From Ectopseudomonas khazarica (lineage in GTDB: Bacteria; Pseudomonadota; Gammaproteobacteria; Pseudomonadales; Pseudomonadaceae): a stretch of 64,000 nucleotides of DNA. Each line of letters opens with the position of its first letter. The first letter of the stretch is position 1. The DNA lies in NCBI RefSeq assembly GCF_004521985.1, contig NZ_SBHZ01000010.1, positions 142,948 to 206,947 on the forward strand, written 5' to 3'. Of this stretch, positions 55,500 through 64,000 are shown one piece after another. Under the pieces are notes generated by a model. The model did no database searches. It saw only the letters and a list, made by a program, of their open reading frames with translations, and was not told the DNA's origin. The position numbers were made by a program, and so were the translations under genes.

Positions 55500-58136
55500 A
55501 TGGCAGAAATCGATGCGCGTCTGCGTGAGGAAGTGCACCTGCTTGGCGAGCTGCTGGGCAAGACCATCAGCACCCAGCTGGGCGACGAGTTCCTCGACAA
55601 GATCGAACGCATTCGCAAGGGCGCCAAGGCCGGTCGTCGCGGGACCGCCACCGACACCGAACAGCTGGCCAGCACCCTCGGTCAGCTCGGCGACGATGAG
55701 CTGCTGCCGGTGGCGCGCGCCTTCAACCAGTTCCTCAACCTGGCCAATATCGCCGAGCAGCAGCACCGCGTGCGCCGGCGTCGCGCCGACGAACCCGAAC
55801 CCTTCGAGTTGCGCGTGCTCGACGAGCTGCTCGAACGTCTGCTCGCCAGCGGGCAGGGCGCGGAGGAGCTGGCGCGCCAGCTCGGCCGCCTGGACATCGA
55901 ACTGGTGCTCACCGCCCACCCCACCGAGGTGGCGCGGCGCACCCTGATCCAGAAGTACGACGCCATCGCCGCGCAGCTGACGGCGCTGGATCACAGCGAC
56001 CTGCTGCCGGCGGAGCGCCAGGCTATCGTCGAGCGCCTGCAGCGGCTGATCGCCGAGGCCTGGCATACCGAGGAGATTCGCCGCAGCCGCCCCAGCCCGG
56101 TGGATGAAGCCAAGTGGGGCTTCGCCGTGATCGAGCATTCGCTGTGGCAGGCGGTACCGCAGTTTCTGCGACGCGCCGACAACAGCCTGCGCGCCGCGAC
56201 CGGCCTGCGCCTGCCGCTGGAGGCCGCGCCGGTTCGCTTCGCGTCCTGGATGGGCGGTGACCGCGACGGCAACCCCAATGTCACCGCGCGGGTGACGCGC
56301 GAGGTGCTGCTGCTGGCGCGCTGGATGGCCGCTGACCTGTACCTGCGCGATATCGACCAGCTGGCCGCCGAGTTGTCCATGCAGCAGGCCAGCGCCGAGC
56401 TGCGTGCTCAGGTCGGTGACAGCGCCGAGCCGTATCGCGCGTTGCTCAAGCAGTTGCGCGAGCGCCTGCGCGAGACACGCCGCTGGGCGCAGCAGGCGCT
56501 CGACGCCGACATCGCACCGAGCAGCGCAGTGCTGCGCGACAATCATGATCTGCTGGCGCCGCTGCAGCTGTGCTACCAGTCGCTGCATGCCTGCGGCATG
56601 GGCGTGATCGCCGACGGGCCGTTGCTCGATTGCCTGCGCCGGGCGGCGACCTTCGGCCTGTTCCTGGTGCGCCTGGACGTGCGCCAGGATGCCGCGCGCC
56701 ATGCTGCGGCGCTATCGGAGATCACCGACTACCTGGGGCTGGGCAAGTACGCCGAATGGGACGAGGAGGCGCGCCTGGCGTTCCTCCAGCGTGAGCTGGA
56801 AAGCCGCCGGCCGTTGCTGCCCGTCGACTATCGTCCGGCGGCGGACACCGCCGAGGTGCTCGCCACCTGCCGCGAGGTGGCGGCCGCACCGGCGGCATCG
56901 CTGGGCTCCTACGTGATCTCCATGGCCGGTGCGGCTTCCGATGTCCTCGCCGTGCAGTTGCTGCTCAAGGAGGCCGGGTTGCGCCGGCCGATGCGTGTGG
57001 TGCCACTTTTCGAAACCCTGGCCGACCTCGACCACGCCGGCCCGGCGATCGACCGCCTGCTGGGCCTGCCTGGCTACCGGGCGCGCCTGCACGGGCCGCA
57101 GGAGGTGATGATCGGCTATTCCGACTCGGCCAAGGATGCCGGTACTACCGCGGCGGCCTGGGCGCAGTACCGCGCCCAGGAAGAACTGGTGCGCCTGTGC
57201 CAGGCGCATCAGGTCGAGTTGCTGCTGTTCCATGGTCGCGGTGGCACCGTGGGCCGTGGCGGTGGCCCTGCGCATGCGGCGATCCTGTCGCAACCGCCGG
57301 GCTCGGTGGCCGGGCGTTTCCGCACCACCGAACAGGGCGAGATGATTCGCTTCAAGTTCGGCCTGCCGGACATCGCCGAGCAGAACCTCAACCTCTACCT
57401 GGCGGCGGTGCTGGAGGCCACGCTGCTGCCACCACCGGCGCCCGAGCCCAGCTGGCGGGCGATGATGGACCGTCTCGCCAGTGCCGGTGTGCAGGCCTAC
57501 CGTGGCGTGGTGCGCGAGCACCCGCAGTTCGTCGAGTACTTCCGCCAGGCCACGCCGGAGCAGGAGCTGGGCCGGTTGCCGCTGGGCAGCCGGCCGGCCA
57601 AGCGGCGCGCGGGCGGCGTGGAGAGCCTGCGGGCGATTCCGTGGATCTTCGCCTGGACCCAGACGCGCCTGATGCTGCCGGCCTGGCTGGGCTGGGAGCA
57701 GGCGCTGGGGCAGGCCCTGGCGGGGGGCGATGGCGAGCTGCTCAAGCACATGCGCGAGCACTGGCCGTTCTTCCGCACGCGCATCGACATGCTGGAGATG
57801 GTCCTGAGCAAGGCCGACGCCAGCATCGCGGCACTGTACGACGAGCGGCTGGTCGAGCCGGCCTTGCAGCCGCTGGGTGGGCAATTACGCGACCTATTGT
57901 CGCAGGCGTGCTCTGCCGTGCTGGAACTGACCGGCCAGTCTCGCCTGCTCGCGCACAGTCCCGAGACGCTGGAGTCGATCAGCGTGCGCAATACCTATCT
58001 CGATCCGCTGCACCTGTTGCAGGCCGAGTTGCTGGCCCGCTGCCGGCTCCGCGAGCAGGCGCCGGAGAGCCCTCTCGAGCAGGCGTTGCTGGTCAGCGTG
58101 GCGGGTATCGCGGCGGGTCTGCGCAACACCGGCTGA
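55500..58136 (+). CDS. ppc: phosphoenolpyruvate carboxylase
   Basis: 878 residues. Anaplerotic carboxylation of PEP to oxaloacetate. Signature 1 [14 protein letters not shown] (catalytic His, about 140) and signature 2 [20 protein letters not shown] (about 578), with [11 protein letters not shown]. Met55500 gives [16 protein letters not shown]; a longer frame start at 55389 is unlikely. A GAGAAGGAG site precedes it. Confidence 0.97.
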   Translation: MAEIDARLREEVHLLGELLGKTISTQLGDEFLDKIERIRKGAKAGRRGTATDTEQLASTLGQLGDDELLPVARAFNQFLNLANIAEQQHRVRRRRADEPEPFELRVLDELLERLLASGQGAEELARQLGRLDIELVLTAHPTEVARRTLIQKYDAIAAQLTALDHSDLLPAERQAIVERLQRLIAEAWHTEEIRRSRPSPVDEAKWGFAVIEHSLWQAVPQFLRRADNSLRAATGLRLPLEAAPVRFASWMGGDRDGNPNVTARVTREVLLLARWMAADLYLRDIDQLAAELSMQQASAELRAQVGDSAEPYRALLKQLRERLRETRRWAQQALDADIAPSSAVLRDNHDLLAPLQLCYQSLHACGMGVIADGPLLDCLRRAATFGLFLVRLDVRQDAARHAAALSEITDYLGLGKYAEWDEEARLAFLQRELESRRPLLPVDYRPAADTAEVLATCREVAAAPAASLGSYVISMAGAASDVLAVQLLLKEAGLRRPMRVVPLFETLADLDHAGPAIDRLLGLPGYRARLHGPQEVMIGYSDSAKDAGTTAAAWAQYRAQEELVRLCQAHQVELLLFHGRGGTVGRGGGPAHAAILSQPPGSVAGRFRTTEQGEMIRFKFGLPDIAEQNLNLYLAAVLEATLLPPPAPEPSWRAMMDRLASAGVQAYRGVVREHPQFVEYFRQATPEQELGRLPLGSRPAKRRAGGVESLRAIPWIFAWTQTRLMLPAWLGWEQALGQALAGGDGELLKHMREHWPFFRTRIDMLEMVLSKADASIAALYDERLVEPALQPLGGQLRDLLSQACSAVLELTGQSRLLAHSPETLESISVRNTYLDPLHLLQAELLARCRLREQAPESPLEQALLVSVAGIAAGLRNTG

Positions 58137-58143
58137 GGCCGTC

Positions 58144-58178
58144 GCAGGGGCATGAGGCGCGTGTCGCGCCGCCCCTGC
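58144..58178. repeat. GC-rich hairpin after ppc
   Basis: Nested stems GCAGGGGC (58144-58151)/GCCCCTGC (58171-58178) and GGCGCG (58156-58161)/CGCGCC (58165-58170), 8 bases after the ppc stop. No T-run follows. Could be an mRNA 3'-end structure. Confidence 0.55.
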
Positions 58179-58341
58179 CGGCTGTCGGCACTGCATCGGG
58201 CGGAGGGTTTTTATCCGACTTTAGGCGGCTTGTGCGCCTGGGGAGTGCTGTGTATCTTGAGCAGCCTTTTGGCCGCTACAGCTGCCGCACACCATTCAAG
58301 AGATTGGCCCCACGAGGCGAGTCCGACCGATTACTAGATAA

Positions 58342-59007
<666 letters not shown>

Positions 59008-59032
59008 GTCCACCCCGCCAGTCGTCCTCCTG

Positions 59033-59062
59033 CCAAGGCCCCGAAAGGGGCCTTGGTCGTTT
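59033..59062 (+). terminator. intrinsic terminator of adk
   Basis: CCAAGGCCCC and GGGGCCTTGG, GAAA loop, then TCGTTT. Confidence 0.85.
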
Positions 59063-59194
59063 CTGCAACATGGTATGTTCGGGTCGCTCTCAAGCATGGC
59101 CCGCACTACAGGGCCGACTAGTATCGACCGTGCAAGCCTCGGGCGGGCGCCTGGGGCGTGTCGACAGGTGAACCAATAAGGAAGAGGGTATTCA

Positions 59195-59968
59195 ATGACC
59201 GATAAACGTATCTGGCTGGGCCTTGCCGCATCGCTGCTGGCCGCTCCGCTGGCATTCGCCGATTCCGCAGCACCGAGCAAGACCGACTGTTCCGTTGCCG
59301 AGTTCCGCATGGGCCTGCGCTTCCAGCAGCAGTCGGCGGAAATCCAGGCGCTGCAGTTGCAGGCCTACAACATCGCCACGGAGAAACTCGACAAGGCCGT
59401 GGCTGCGGCGAAAGACCCCGCCAAGCTGGCCATCGTCACCGACCTCGACGAAACGGTGATCGACAACAGCGCGCTGCTGGCGCGGGACCTGGCCAACTGT
59501 CATCAATACGACGCCTGGGACACCTGGCTGCCCTGGGAGCGTGACGGCACACCGGCGCTGATCCCCGGCGCGAAGAAATTCCTCGAACACGCCGACAAGC
59601 TCGGGGTGACCATTCGCTACGTGTCCGACCGCTCCGACGAGCAGAAGAAGTACACCCTGGCCACCCTGAGCAAACTGGGGTTGCCGCAGGTCTCGGCGGA
59701 CAGCGTGCTGCTGCTGGGCCCGCCCAAGGTCGAGCGCCGCGCCATCGTCAGCGCCGATCACCAGATCGTGCTGCTGCTCGGCGATACCCTGCATGACTTC
59801 GATGCCCGTTTCCGCAAGACCCCGCTCGATGCGCAACGCAAGACCGTCGCCGAAGAGGCGGGCAAGTGGGGCACCGAGTGGATCGTCTTCCCTAACGCCG
59901 GTTACGGCACCTGGTCCAAGGCGCCGCTCCAGGGCTGGGACGCCGAGACAGTCATCGAGCCCTGGTAA
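59195..59968 (+). CDS. periplasmic HAD phosphatase, acid phosphatase class B/e(P4)-like
   Basis: 257 residues. Signal peptide (MTDKRIWLGLAASLLAAPLAFA). HAD motif I IVTDLDETVIDNSA (nucleophilic Asp), motif II VSDRSD, motif IV LLLGDTLHDFDARF. Unlike classical e(P4) lipoproteins there is no lipobox, so probably soluble periplasmic. Hydrolyses nucleoside monophosphates in relatives. Confidence 0.88.
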   Translation: MTDKRIWLGLAASLLAAPLAFADSAAPSKTDCSVAEFRMGLRFQQQSAEIQALQLQAYNIATEKLDKAVAAAKDPAKLAIVTDLDETVIDNSALLARDLANCHQYDAWDTWLPWERDGTPALIPGAKKFLEHADKLGVTIRYVSDRSDEQKKYTLATLSKLGLPQVSADSVLLLGPPKVERRAIVSADHQIVLLLGDTLHDFDARFRKTPLDAQRKTVAEEAGKWGTEWIVFPNAGYGTWSKAPLQGWDAETVIEPW

Positions 59969-60029
59969 GGCTCCCGTCGGTCGCCCGGCGCAGGCCGAGC
60001 ACCGTCATGAAACTGGAAAAAAAATCCTC

Positions 60030-60059
60030 GAGCCGGTCTAATGCCGGCTCTTTTTCTTC
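60030..60059 (+). terminator. intrinsic terminator after the acid phosphatase
   Basis: GAGCCGG and CCGGCTC, 7-base loop, followed by TTTTTCTTC. Confidence 0.85.
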
Positions 60060-60074
60060 AGCCGTCTGAACCCA

Positions 60075-60758
60075 ATGACCACTCTCCTGGCCCTGGATAC
60101 CGCCACCGAAGCCTGCTCCGTCGCGCTGCTGCACGACGGTCGCGTGCTCAGCCACTACGAAGTCGCTCCGCGCCTGCATGCCCAGCGCCTGCTGCCGATG
60201 ATCCAGCAACTGCTGGGAGACGCCGGCATCAGCGCCGCGGCACTGGATGCCATTGCCTTCGGTCGTGGCCCCGGCGCCTTCACCGGCGTGCGTATCGCCA
60301 TCGGCGTGGTGCAGGGGCTGGCCTTCGCGCTCGAGCGCCCGGTGGTGCCGGTGTCCAACCTGGCCGTGCTGGCTCAGCGCGCCCTGCGTGAGCGCGGGGT
60401 GACACAGGTCGCGGCGGCCATCGATGCGCGGATGGACGAGGTCTACTGGGGCTGCTACCAGGCTCAGGAAGGCGAGATGCGCCTGCTTGGCCAGGAAGCC
60501 GTGCTGCCGCCGGAGCAGGCCGAAGCGCCGCGTGGCAGCGCTGGCGAGTGGTTCGGCGCCGGCACCGGCTGGGGCACCTTCGCCGCGCGCATCGCGCTGC
60601 AACCGAGTGGCATGGATGGCAGCCTGCTGCCGCATGCCGAGGACCTGCTCGCGCTGGCCCGCTTTGCCTGGAGTCGTGGCGAGGCGCTGCCTGCCGATCA
60701 GGCGCAGCCGGTGTACCTGCGTGACCAGGTCGCCACACCCAAGGCGCCGCCGGCGTGA
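60075..60758 (+). CDS. tsaB: tRNA t6A biosynthesis protein TsaB
   Basis: 227 residues of the ASKHA fold: LLALDTATEACSVALLHDG, RGPGAFTGVRIAIGVVQGLAF. Heterodimer partner of TsaD for the N6-threonylcarbamoyl modification of tRNA position 37. Confidence 0.96.
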   Translation: MTTLLALDTATEACSVALLHDGRVLSHYEVAPRLHAQRLLPMIQQLLGDAGISAAALDAIAFGRGPGAFTGVRIAIGVVQGLAFALERPVVPVSNLAVLAQRALRERGVTQVAAAIDARMDEVYWGCYQAQEGEMRLLGQEAVLPPEQAEAPRGSAGEWFGAGTGWGTFAARIALQPSGMDGSLLPHAEDLLALARFAWSRGEALPADQAQPVYLRDQVATPKAPPA

Positions 60759-60871
60759 CAGCCGGTCGGATGCGCGGCGTCGACGGGCGGATGGTATTTG
60801 CCAAGGTCGATACACGCCGCTACATTGCCAACACAATGCCTTGTTCAGCCGAGCCTACCGAGCAGTCCTAG

Positions 60872-61216
60872 ATGCGGATCGACGGTTACCTACCTTCCTA
60901 CTCGCCAGATCGCGGCCCCCGTTCGGGGACTGCGGTCACGCCCTATCGCGAGGCGCAGCGGGAAGTCGAGGCTCAGCGCGAGCAGCCGGCCGCTCCGGCC
61001 AGCAGCCAGGGGCTGGAGCAGACCCCGCAGATTCGCCGGGTCCAGGCCAGCAGCAGTAACGGCGACAGCCTGCCCGCGCGCTCCCAGGACCTGGGCTATC
61101 AACAACCTGCTCTGAGTGGTCGTGCCGCTCAGGCGCTGGCCAGCTACAGCACCACCGCCGCCTACGCGAGCGAGTCCGATGCGCAGGAAGTACTCGGTCT
61201 CGACCTCTACGCGTAA
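60872..61216 (+). CDS. small, disordered, Q/S/A-rich hypothetical protein
   Basis: 114 residues with little secondary-structure signal: PSYSPDRGPRSGTAV, AQREQPAAPASSQGLE, RAAQALASYSTTAAY. No signal peptide or domain. Real-gene support is the start, length and position downstream of tsaB. Confidence 0.6.
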   Translation: MRIDGYLPSYSPDRGPRSGTAVTPYREAQREVEAQREQPAAPASSQGLEQTPQIRRVQASSSNGDSLPARSQDLGYQQPALSGRAAQALASYSTTAAYASESDAQEVLGLDLYA

Positions 61217-61267
61217 CTCCGTTTCACCGCGTTTTCCGCGCCTCTGCCAGGTGGCTTGCATCGACCG

Positions 61268-62137
61268 ATGACTGCTGCGCTTCCTTACTACCTCGGTTGC
61301 CCGTCCTGGAGCGAAGCGGCCTGGCGCGCCACGCTCTACCCTGACGACACGCGGCCGGCCGAGTTTCTCGCGCGCTATGTCCAGGTGTTCAATGCGGTGG
61401 AGGGCAATACCACCTTCTATGCCCGGCCCAGTGAGCAGACGGTGGCGCGCTGGGCGCAGCAGATGCCGGAGCATTTCCGCTTCTGTGCCAAGCTGCCGCG
61501 TGAGATCAGCCACAGCGACGACCTCTGCCAGCAGCTGGATGAGGTGGCGCAGTTTCGCCAGTTGCTGGCGCCGCTCGGCGCACGGGTGCAGCCGTACTGG
61601 TTGCAGCTGCCGGCCAGCTTCGCTCCTTCACGACTGGCGGAGCTGGCCTCGTTCATCGAGCACTGGGGGGACCTGCCGCTGGCGATCGAGGTGCGTCACC
61701 CGGAGTTCTTCGCCAAGGGCGATGCCGAACGGCTGCTCAATCGCCTGCTGCACGAGCGCGGCATCGAGCGCGTCTGCCTGGATTCGCGTGCGCTGTTCAG
61801 CTGTGAGTCGCAGGCGCCTGCGGTGTTGCACGCCCAGGCCAAGAAGCCGCGCCTGCCCACTCGACCCACGGCCTTCAGCCAGAGCCCGCAACTGCGTTTC
61901 ATCGGCCACCCCGAGCTGCTGGCCAATGATCCTTTCATGCTTCCCTGGCTGGACAAGGTCGCCGGCTGGATCGAGCAGGGGCTGCGCCCCTACGTGTTCG
62001 CGCATACGTCGGACAACCGCCTGGCCCCCGAACTGGCCCGGCGTTTCCACCAGCAGCTGATGCAGCGCCTGCCCGGGTTGCCCGAACTGCCCGTGTTGCA
62101 GGTGGAGCCGGAGCTGGAACAGCTCGGCCTGCTCTGA
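61268..62137 (+). CDS. DUF72 family protein (YecE-like TIM barrel)
   Basis: 289 residues: YYLGCPSWSEAAWRATLYPD, EGNTTFYARPSEQTVARWA and AIEVRHPEFF fit DUF72. Function unknown. ATG 61268 is chosen over an upstream TTG. Confidence 0.9.
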   Translation: MTAALPYYLGCPSWSEAAWRATLYPDDTRPAEFLARYVQVFNAVEGNTTFYARPSEQTVARWAQQMPEHFRFCAKLPREISHSDDLCQQLDEVAQFRQLLAPLGARVQPYWLQLPASFAPSRLAELASFIEHWGDLPLAIEVRHPEFFAKGDAERLLNRLLHERGIERVCLDSRALFSCESQAPAVLHAQAKKPRLPTRPTAFSQSPQLRFIGHPELLANDPFMLPWLDKVAGWIEQGLRPYVFAHTSDNRLAPELARRFHQQLMQRLPGLPELPVLQVEPELEQLGLL

Positions 62138-62143
62138 CGGAGA

Positions 62144-62851
62144 ATGTCGATGCTGATACGCAAGGTCGGCTGGCTGTTGCTCGTGTCCGTGCTGCTGGGC
62201 GCGGCGCTGCTGCTTGCCCTGTGGCGCGGCTGGCTGGATGTCGCGCCGCGTTTCAACCCCTGGGCACCGCTGGATGTGCGGGACGCGCCGAACCTGCTGA
62301 CCGGTTTCAAGGTCTGGCGTCTGAGCGAGGATCGCGCGCTGTGCGATCTGGCCCTGGCGACCGCCGACCTGCGTTTCACCCGCCTGCCTGACAGCACGCC
62401 GCAACCCGGTTGTCCGCTACGCAATGCCGTGCGCGTCCAGGGCGGCCGCGTCGGCCTGAGCAGCAGCTTCATGGCCACCTGTCCGCTGGCGGTGAGCTTC
62501 GCGCTGTTCGAGCGCCATGGTCTGCAGCCAGCGGCGCAACGCGTGTTCGGCCAGCCGGTAAGCCGTGTCGAGCATGTCGGCAGCTTCGCCTGTCGCAGCA
62601 TCGCCGGCAGCCAGCGACCGAGCCAGCATTCCTATGCCAATGCCCTGGACCTGGTCGGTTTTCGTCTGCGCGATGGCCGGCGCATCAGCGTGCTGCACGA
62701 CTGGTCGGGGGAGGGCGACAACGCGCGTTTCCTGCGCCTGGTACAGGACGCCGCCTGCGAGCGCTTCAACATCACCCTGGGGCCGGACTACAACGCGGCG
62801 CACCGTGACCACTTCCACCTGGACATGGGCATGTGGCGGATGTGCCGCTAG
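62144..62851 (+). CDS. extensin-like C-terminal domain protein
   Basis: 235 residues. N-terminal membrane anchor (LIRKVGWLLLVSVLLGAALLLALW), then an extensin-like_C domain with QHSYANALDLVGF and HRDHFHLDMGMW. The H...D...HxH pattern recalls metallopeptidases of the LAS type, so a peptidoglycan role is possible. Starts 7 bases after the DUF72 stop. Confidence 0.85.
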   Translation: MSMLIRKVGWLLLVSVLLGAALLLALWRGWLDVAPRFNPWAPLDVRDAPNLLTGFKVWRLSEDRALCDLALATADLRFTRLPDSTPQPGCPLRNAVRVQGGRVGLSSSFMATCPLAVSFALFERHGLQPAAQRVFGQPVSRVEHVGSFACRSIAGSQRPSQHSYANALDLVGFRLRDGRRISVLHDWSGEGDNARFLRLVQDAACERFNITLGPDYNAAHRDHFHLDMGMWRMCR

Positions 62852-62890
62852 GGCGTCGCGTCTGGCTGCTGCAGGGCTGGGTTTACACAG

Positions 62891-63658
62891 CTAGCGCTTG
62901 GCCAGCAGCAGGTCGGCCGCCTGCCCGTTGCGTCCGTCGCTGAACTCGAACCGTCCCAGCTGGGCGATCTGGTCGTAGGCACCCAGGGCGATGCTGACGT
63001 CGCGCGCCTGCAGGTCGATGGCGCTGACACCCGCTTCGTCGAGTGTCTGCAGGTGCTGGCGGCCCTGGGCGTCGAAGCGCAGCAGGCGCAACTGGTCGAA
63101 CACGGCATCGGCCGCGTCGATGCGGCCATCACCGTTATCGTCGAAGCGCGCCAGCTCGGCGAAGCCGTTGGCGGCGCCATGCTGGTCGCCGAACAGTTCG
63201 CGGCCGTCGTCGATGCGGCCATTGCCGTTGCGATCCAGCGCCAGCAGCGCATCGTCGCCGCTGGGCATGCTGACCGAGTCCGTGCGGCCATCGGCATCCA
63301 GGTCGAAGCGTGTCGGGCGGAGCAGGCCGCTGGTGGAGAAGCCGTTGCCGGCCAGGTCCAGCACCAGGGGGTCGACCTGCTGAGGCGTCTGCTCGAGCGT
63401 GACGTCGAGTTCCAGCGAGCGCTGGTCGACCACCGCCTGGCTGACGGAGGCGGCGCTGGCGGATACCGCCGGCGGCTCGACGGTGTCGTTCAGCTCGCGG
63501 GCGATCTCGCCGGGCTTCTGTTTGTCCTCGATGCCCAGGGTACGGCGCAGAATCTGGTAATCGAGGGATTCGCGCGCCGCCTTGTCCAGGTCATCGTCGT
63601 GCGGGCGTGGGCTCGCCGGACTGCTGAGCGGGCGTGGAGCGGATAGAGCGTCGAACAT
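62891..63658 (-). CDS. hypothetical protein with RTX-associated calcium-loop domain
   Basis: 255 residues. Three D-rich EF-hand/dockerin-like loops: FDLDADGRTDSV, LDRNGNGRIDDGRELFGDQ, FDDNGDGRIDAADAVFD (about 135-205), preceded by PLVLDLAGNGF. The order matches a module usually at the end of large RTX proteins, but here it is a stand-alone protein with no signal or RTX nonapeptides. Met63658 gives MFDALSAPRP. Divergent from rsmJ. Confidence 0.75.
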   Translation of the reverse strand: MFDALSAPRPLSSPASPRPHDDDLDKAARESLDYQILRRTLGIEDKQKPGEIARELNDTVEPPAVSASAASVSQAVVDQRSLELDVTLEQTPQQVDPLVLDLAGNGFSTSGLLRPTRFDLDADGRTDSVSMPSGDDALLALDRNGNGRIDDGRELFGDQHGAANGFAELARFDDNGDGRIDAADAVFDQLRLLRFDAQGRQHLQTLDEAGVSAIDLQARDVSIALGAYDQIAQLGRFEFSDGRNGQAADLLLAKR

Positions 63659-63764
63659 GATCACACTCGATGCGGCTGTCGGCGGCCGGGTCTGGCAGAA
63701 TGCCGCTTCTTCGCTATCGGCCTGCGGGTCGATGACTTGAGTGATTTCTGGGCAGGCAGAACCA

Positions 63765-64000
63765 ATGACCGACGAGCGGCACAACGCCAGTATCTACATG
63801 CAAGCCTTGCATCCCCAGTACGCCGAAGCGGCCGCCCGGTGGGCCGCGCGCCTTGGCCTGGCGCAGCAGGGGGACACCGAGTTCGCCTTGCAGCTCGGCG
63901 ATGACGGGCTGCAACTGGTCGAGCTGGGCGACAAGGCGCCTGGGCCGGTGCGGGTGGACTTCGTCGAGGGGGCGGCGGCGCATCGGCGCCAGTTCGGGGG
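63765..64000 (+). CDS. rsmJ: 16S rRNA (guanine1516-N2)-methyltransferase RsmJ, 5' part
   Basis: The first 78 codons are in the window; the gene runs off the end. [17 protein letters not shown] matches the RsmJ N-terminal domain just before its SAM-binding region. The start ATG 63765 lacks an obvious Shine-Dalgarno. Confidence 0.8.
   Translation, partial: MTDERHNASIYMQALHPQYAEAAARWAARLGLAQQGDTEFALQLGDDGLQLVELGDKAPGPVRVDFVEGAAAHRRQFG

Overview
This window is chromosomal DNA of a high-GC gammaproteobacterium, almost certainly a Pseudomonas. I infer this from gene content and order, remembered from P. aeruginosa PAO1 and not searched: purT, a CorC-type transporter, a CcsA-like protein, ffh, the rpsP-rimM-trmD-rplS operon, xerD, dsbC, hom-thrC, recJ, prfB-lysS, the lptF locus, ppc, adk and tsaB. 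The enterobacterial order xerD-dsbC-recJ-prfB-lysS survives as a skeleton with lineage-specific genes inserted between its members. I see no rRNA, tRNA, CRISPR array, insertion sequence or prophage.

Layout. 0.1-5.5 kb: CoA-type Nudix hydrolase, gamma-carbonic-anhydrase-like protein, DUF1289 protein, purT and an SGNH hydrolase on the plus strand, then a CcsA-like protein and a CorC-type transporter on the minus strand. 5.6-9.6 kb: ffh, the ribosomal-protein/tRNA-modification operon with a clear terminator, and an acyl-CoA thioesterase. 9.6-12.2 kb: an odd T2SSE-N-repeat protein and a CPA1 cation/proton antiporter. 12.4-19.1 kb: xerD, a minus-strand insert (esterase, DUF2790, Ohr), dsbC, hom and thrC. 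19.7-33.6 kb: a long same-strand cluster of DUF2170/YjfI, PspA, a YqiJ-like OB-fold membrane protein, flotillin, a TerB/EF-hand-like miniprotein, a 1745-residue AAA+ ATPase, a rhomboid protease, a PLD-type nuclease and an SF1 helicase. 33.7-45 kb: a sucrose-phosphorylase-type GH13 enzyme, yaeQ, recJ, a DapA paralogue, DUF533, a SulP transporter, a GMC oxidoreductase and a membrane diguanylate cyclase. 45-53.3 kb: prfB with its programmed frameshift, lysS, a TetR regulator, and a run of lipoprotein and membrane genes (QEGLA-motif, BI-1-like, AIM24-like, alpha/beta hydrolase). 53.4-64 kb: the LptF-type OmpA lipoprotein and its DUF4398 partner, a small unknown gene, ppc, adk, a class-B-like acid phosphatase, tsaB, a disordered protein, a DUF72 protein, an extensin-like protein, a calcium-loop protein and the start of rsmJ.

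The region with most to explore is 19.6-33.6 kb. Its genes are closely spaced and some overlap at start/stop codons. The products combine membrane-stress scaffolds (PspA, flotillin, OB-fold membrane protein) with a giant ATPase, an intramembrane protease, a phosphodiesterase and a helicase whose C-terminus looks like a decayed nuclease. The first gene carries an N-terminal antitoxin/RHH-like segment, has a second strong internal start, and follows two direct repeats of TCACATGTAA, which suggests autoregulation. The cluster is, to my memory, present in other pseudomonads but has no established function. Other points of interest are a double operator over the ohr promoter, a terminator-like hairpin in the hom leader, mutually exclusive hairpins before the giant ATPase gene, several REP-type palindromes, and a dyad upstream of the DapA paralogue.
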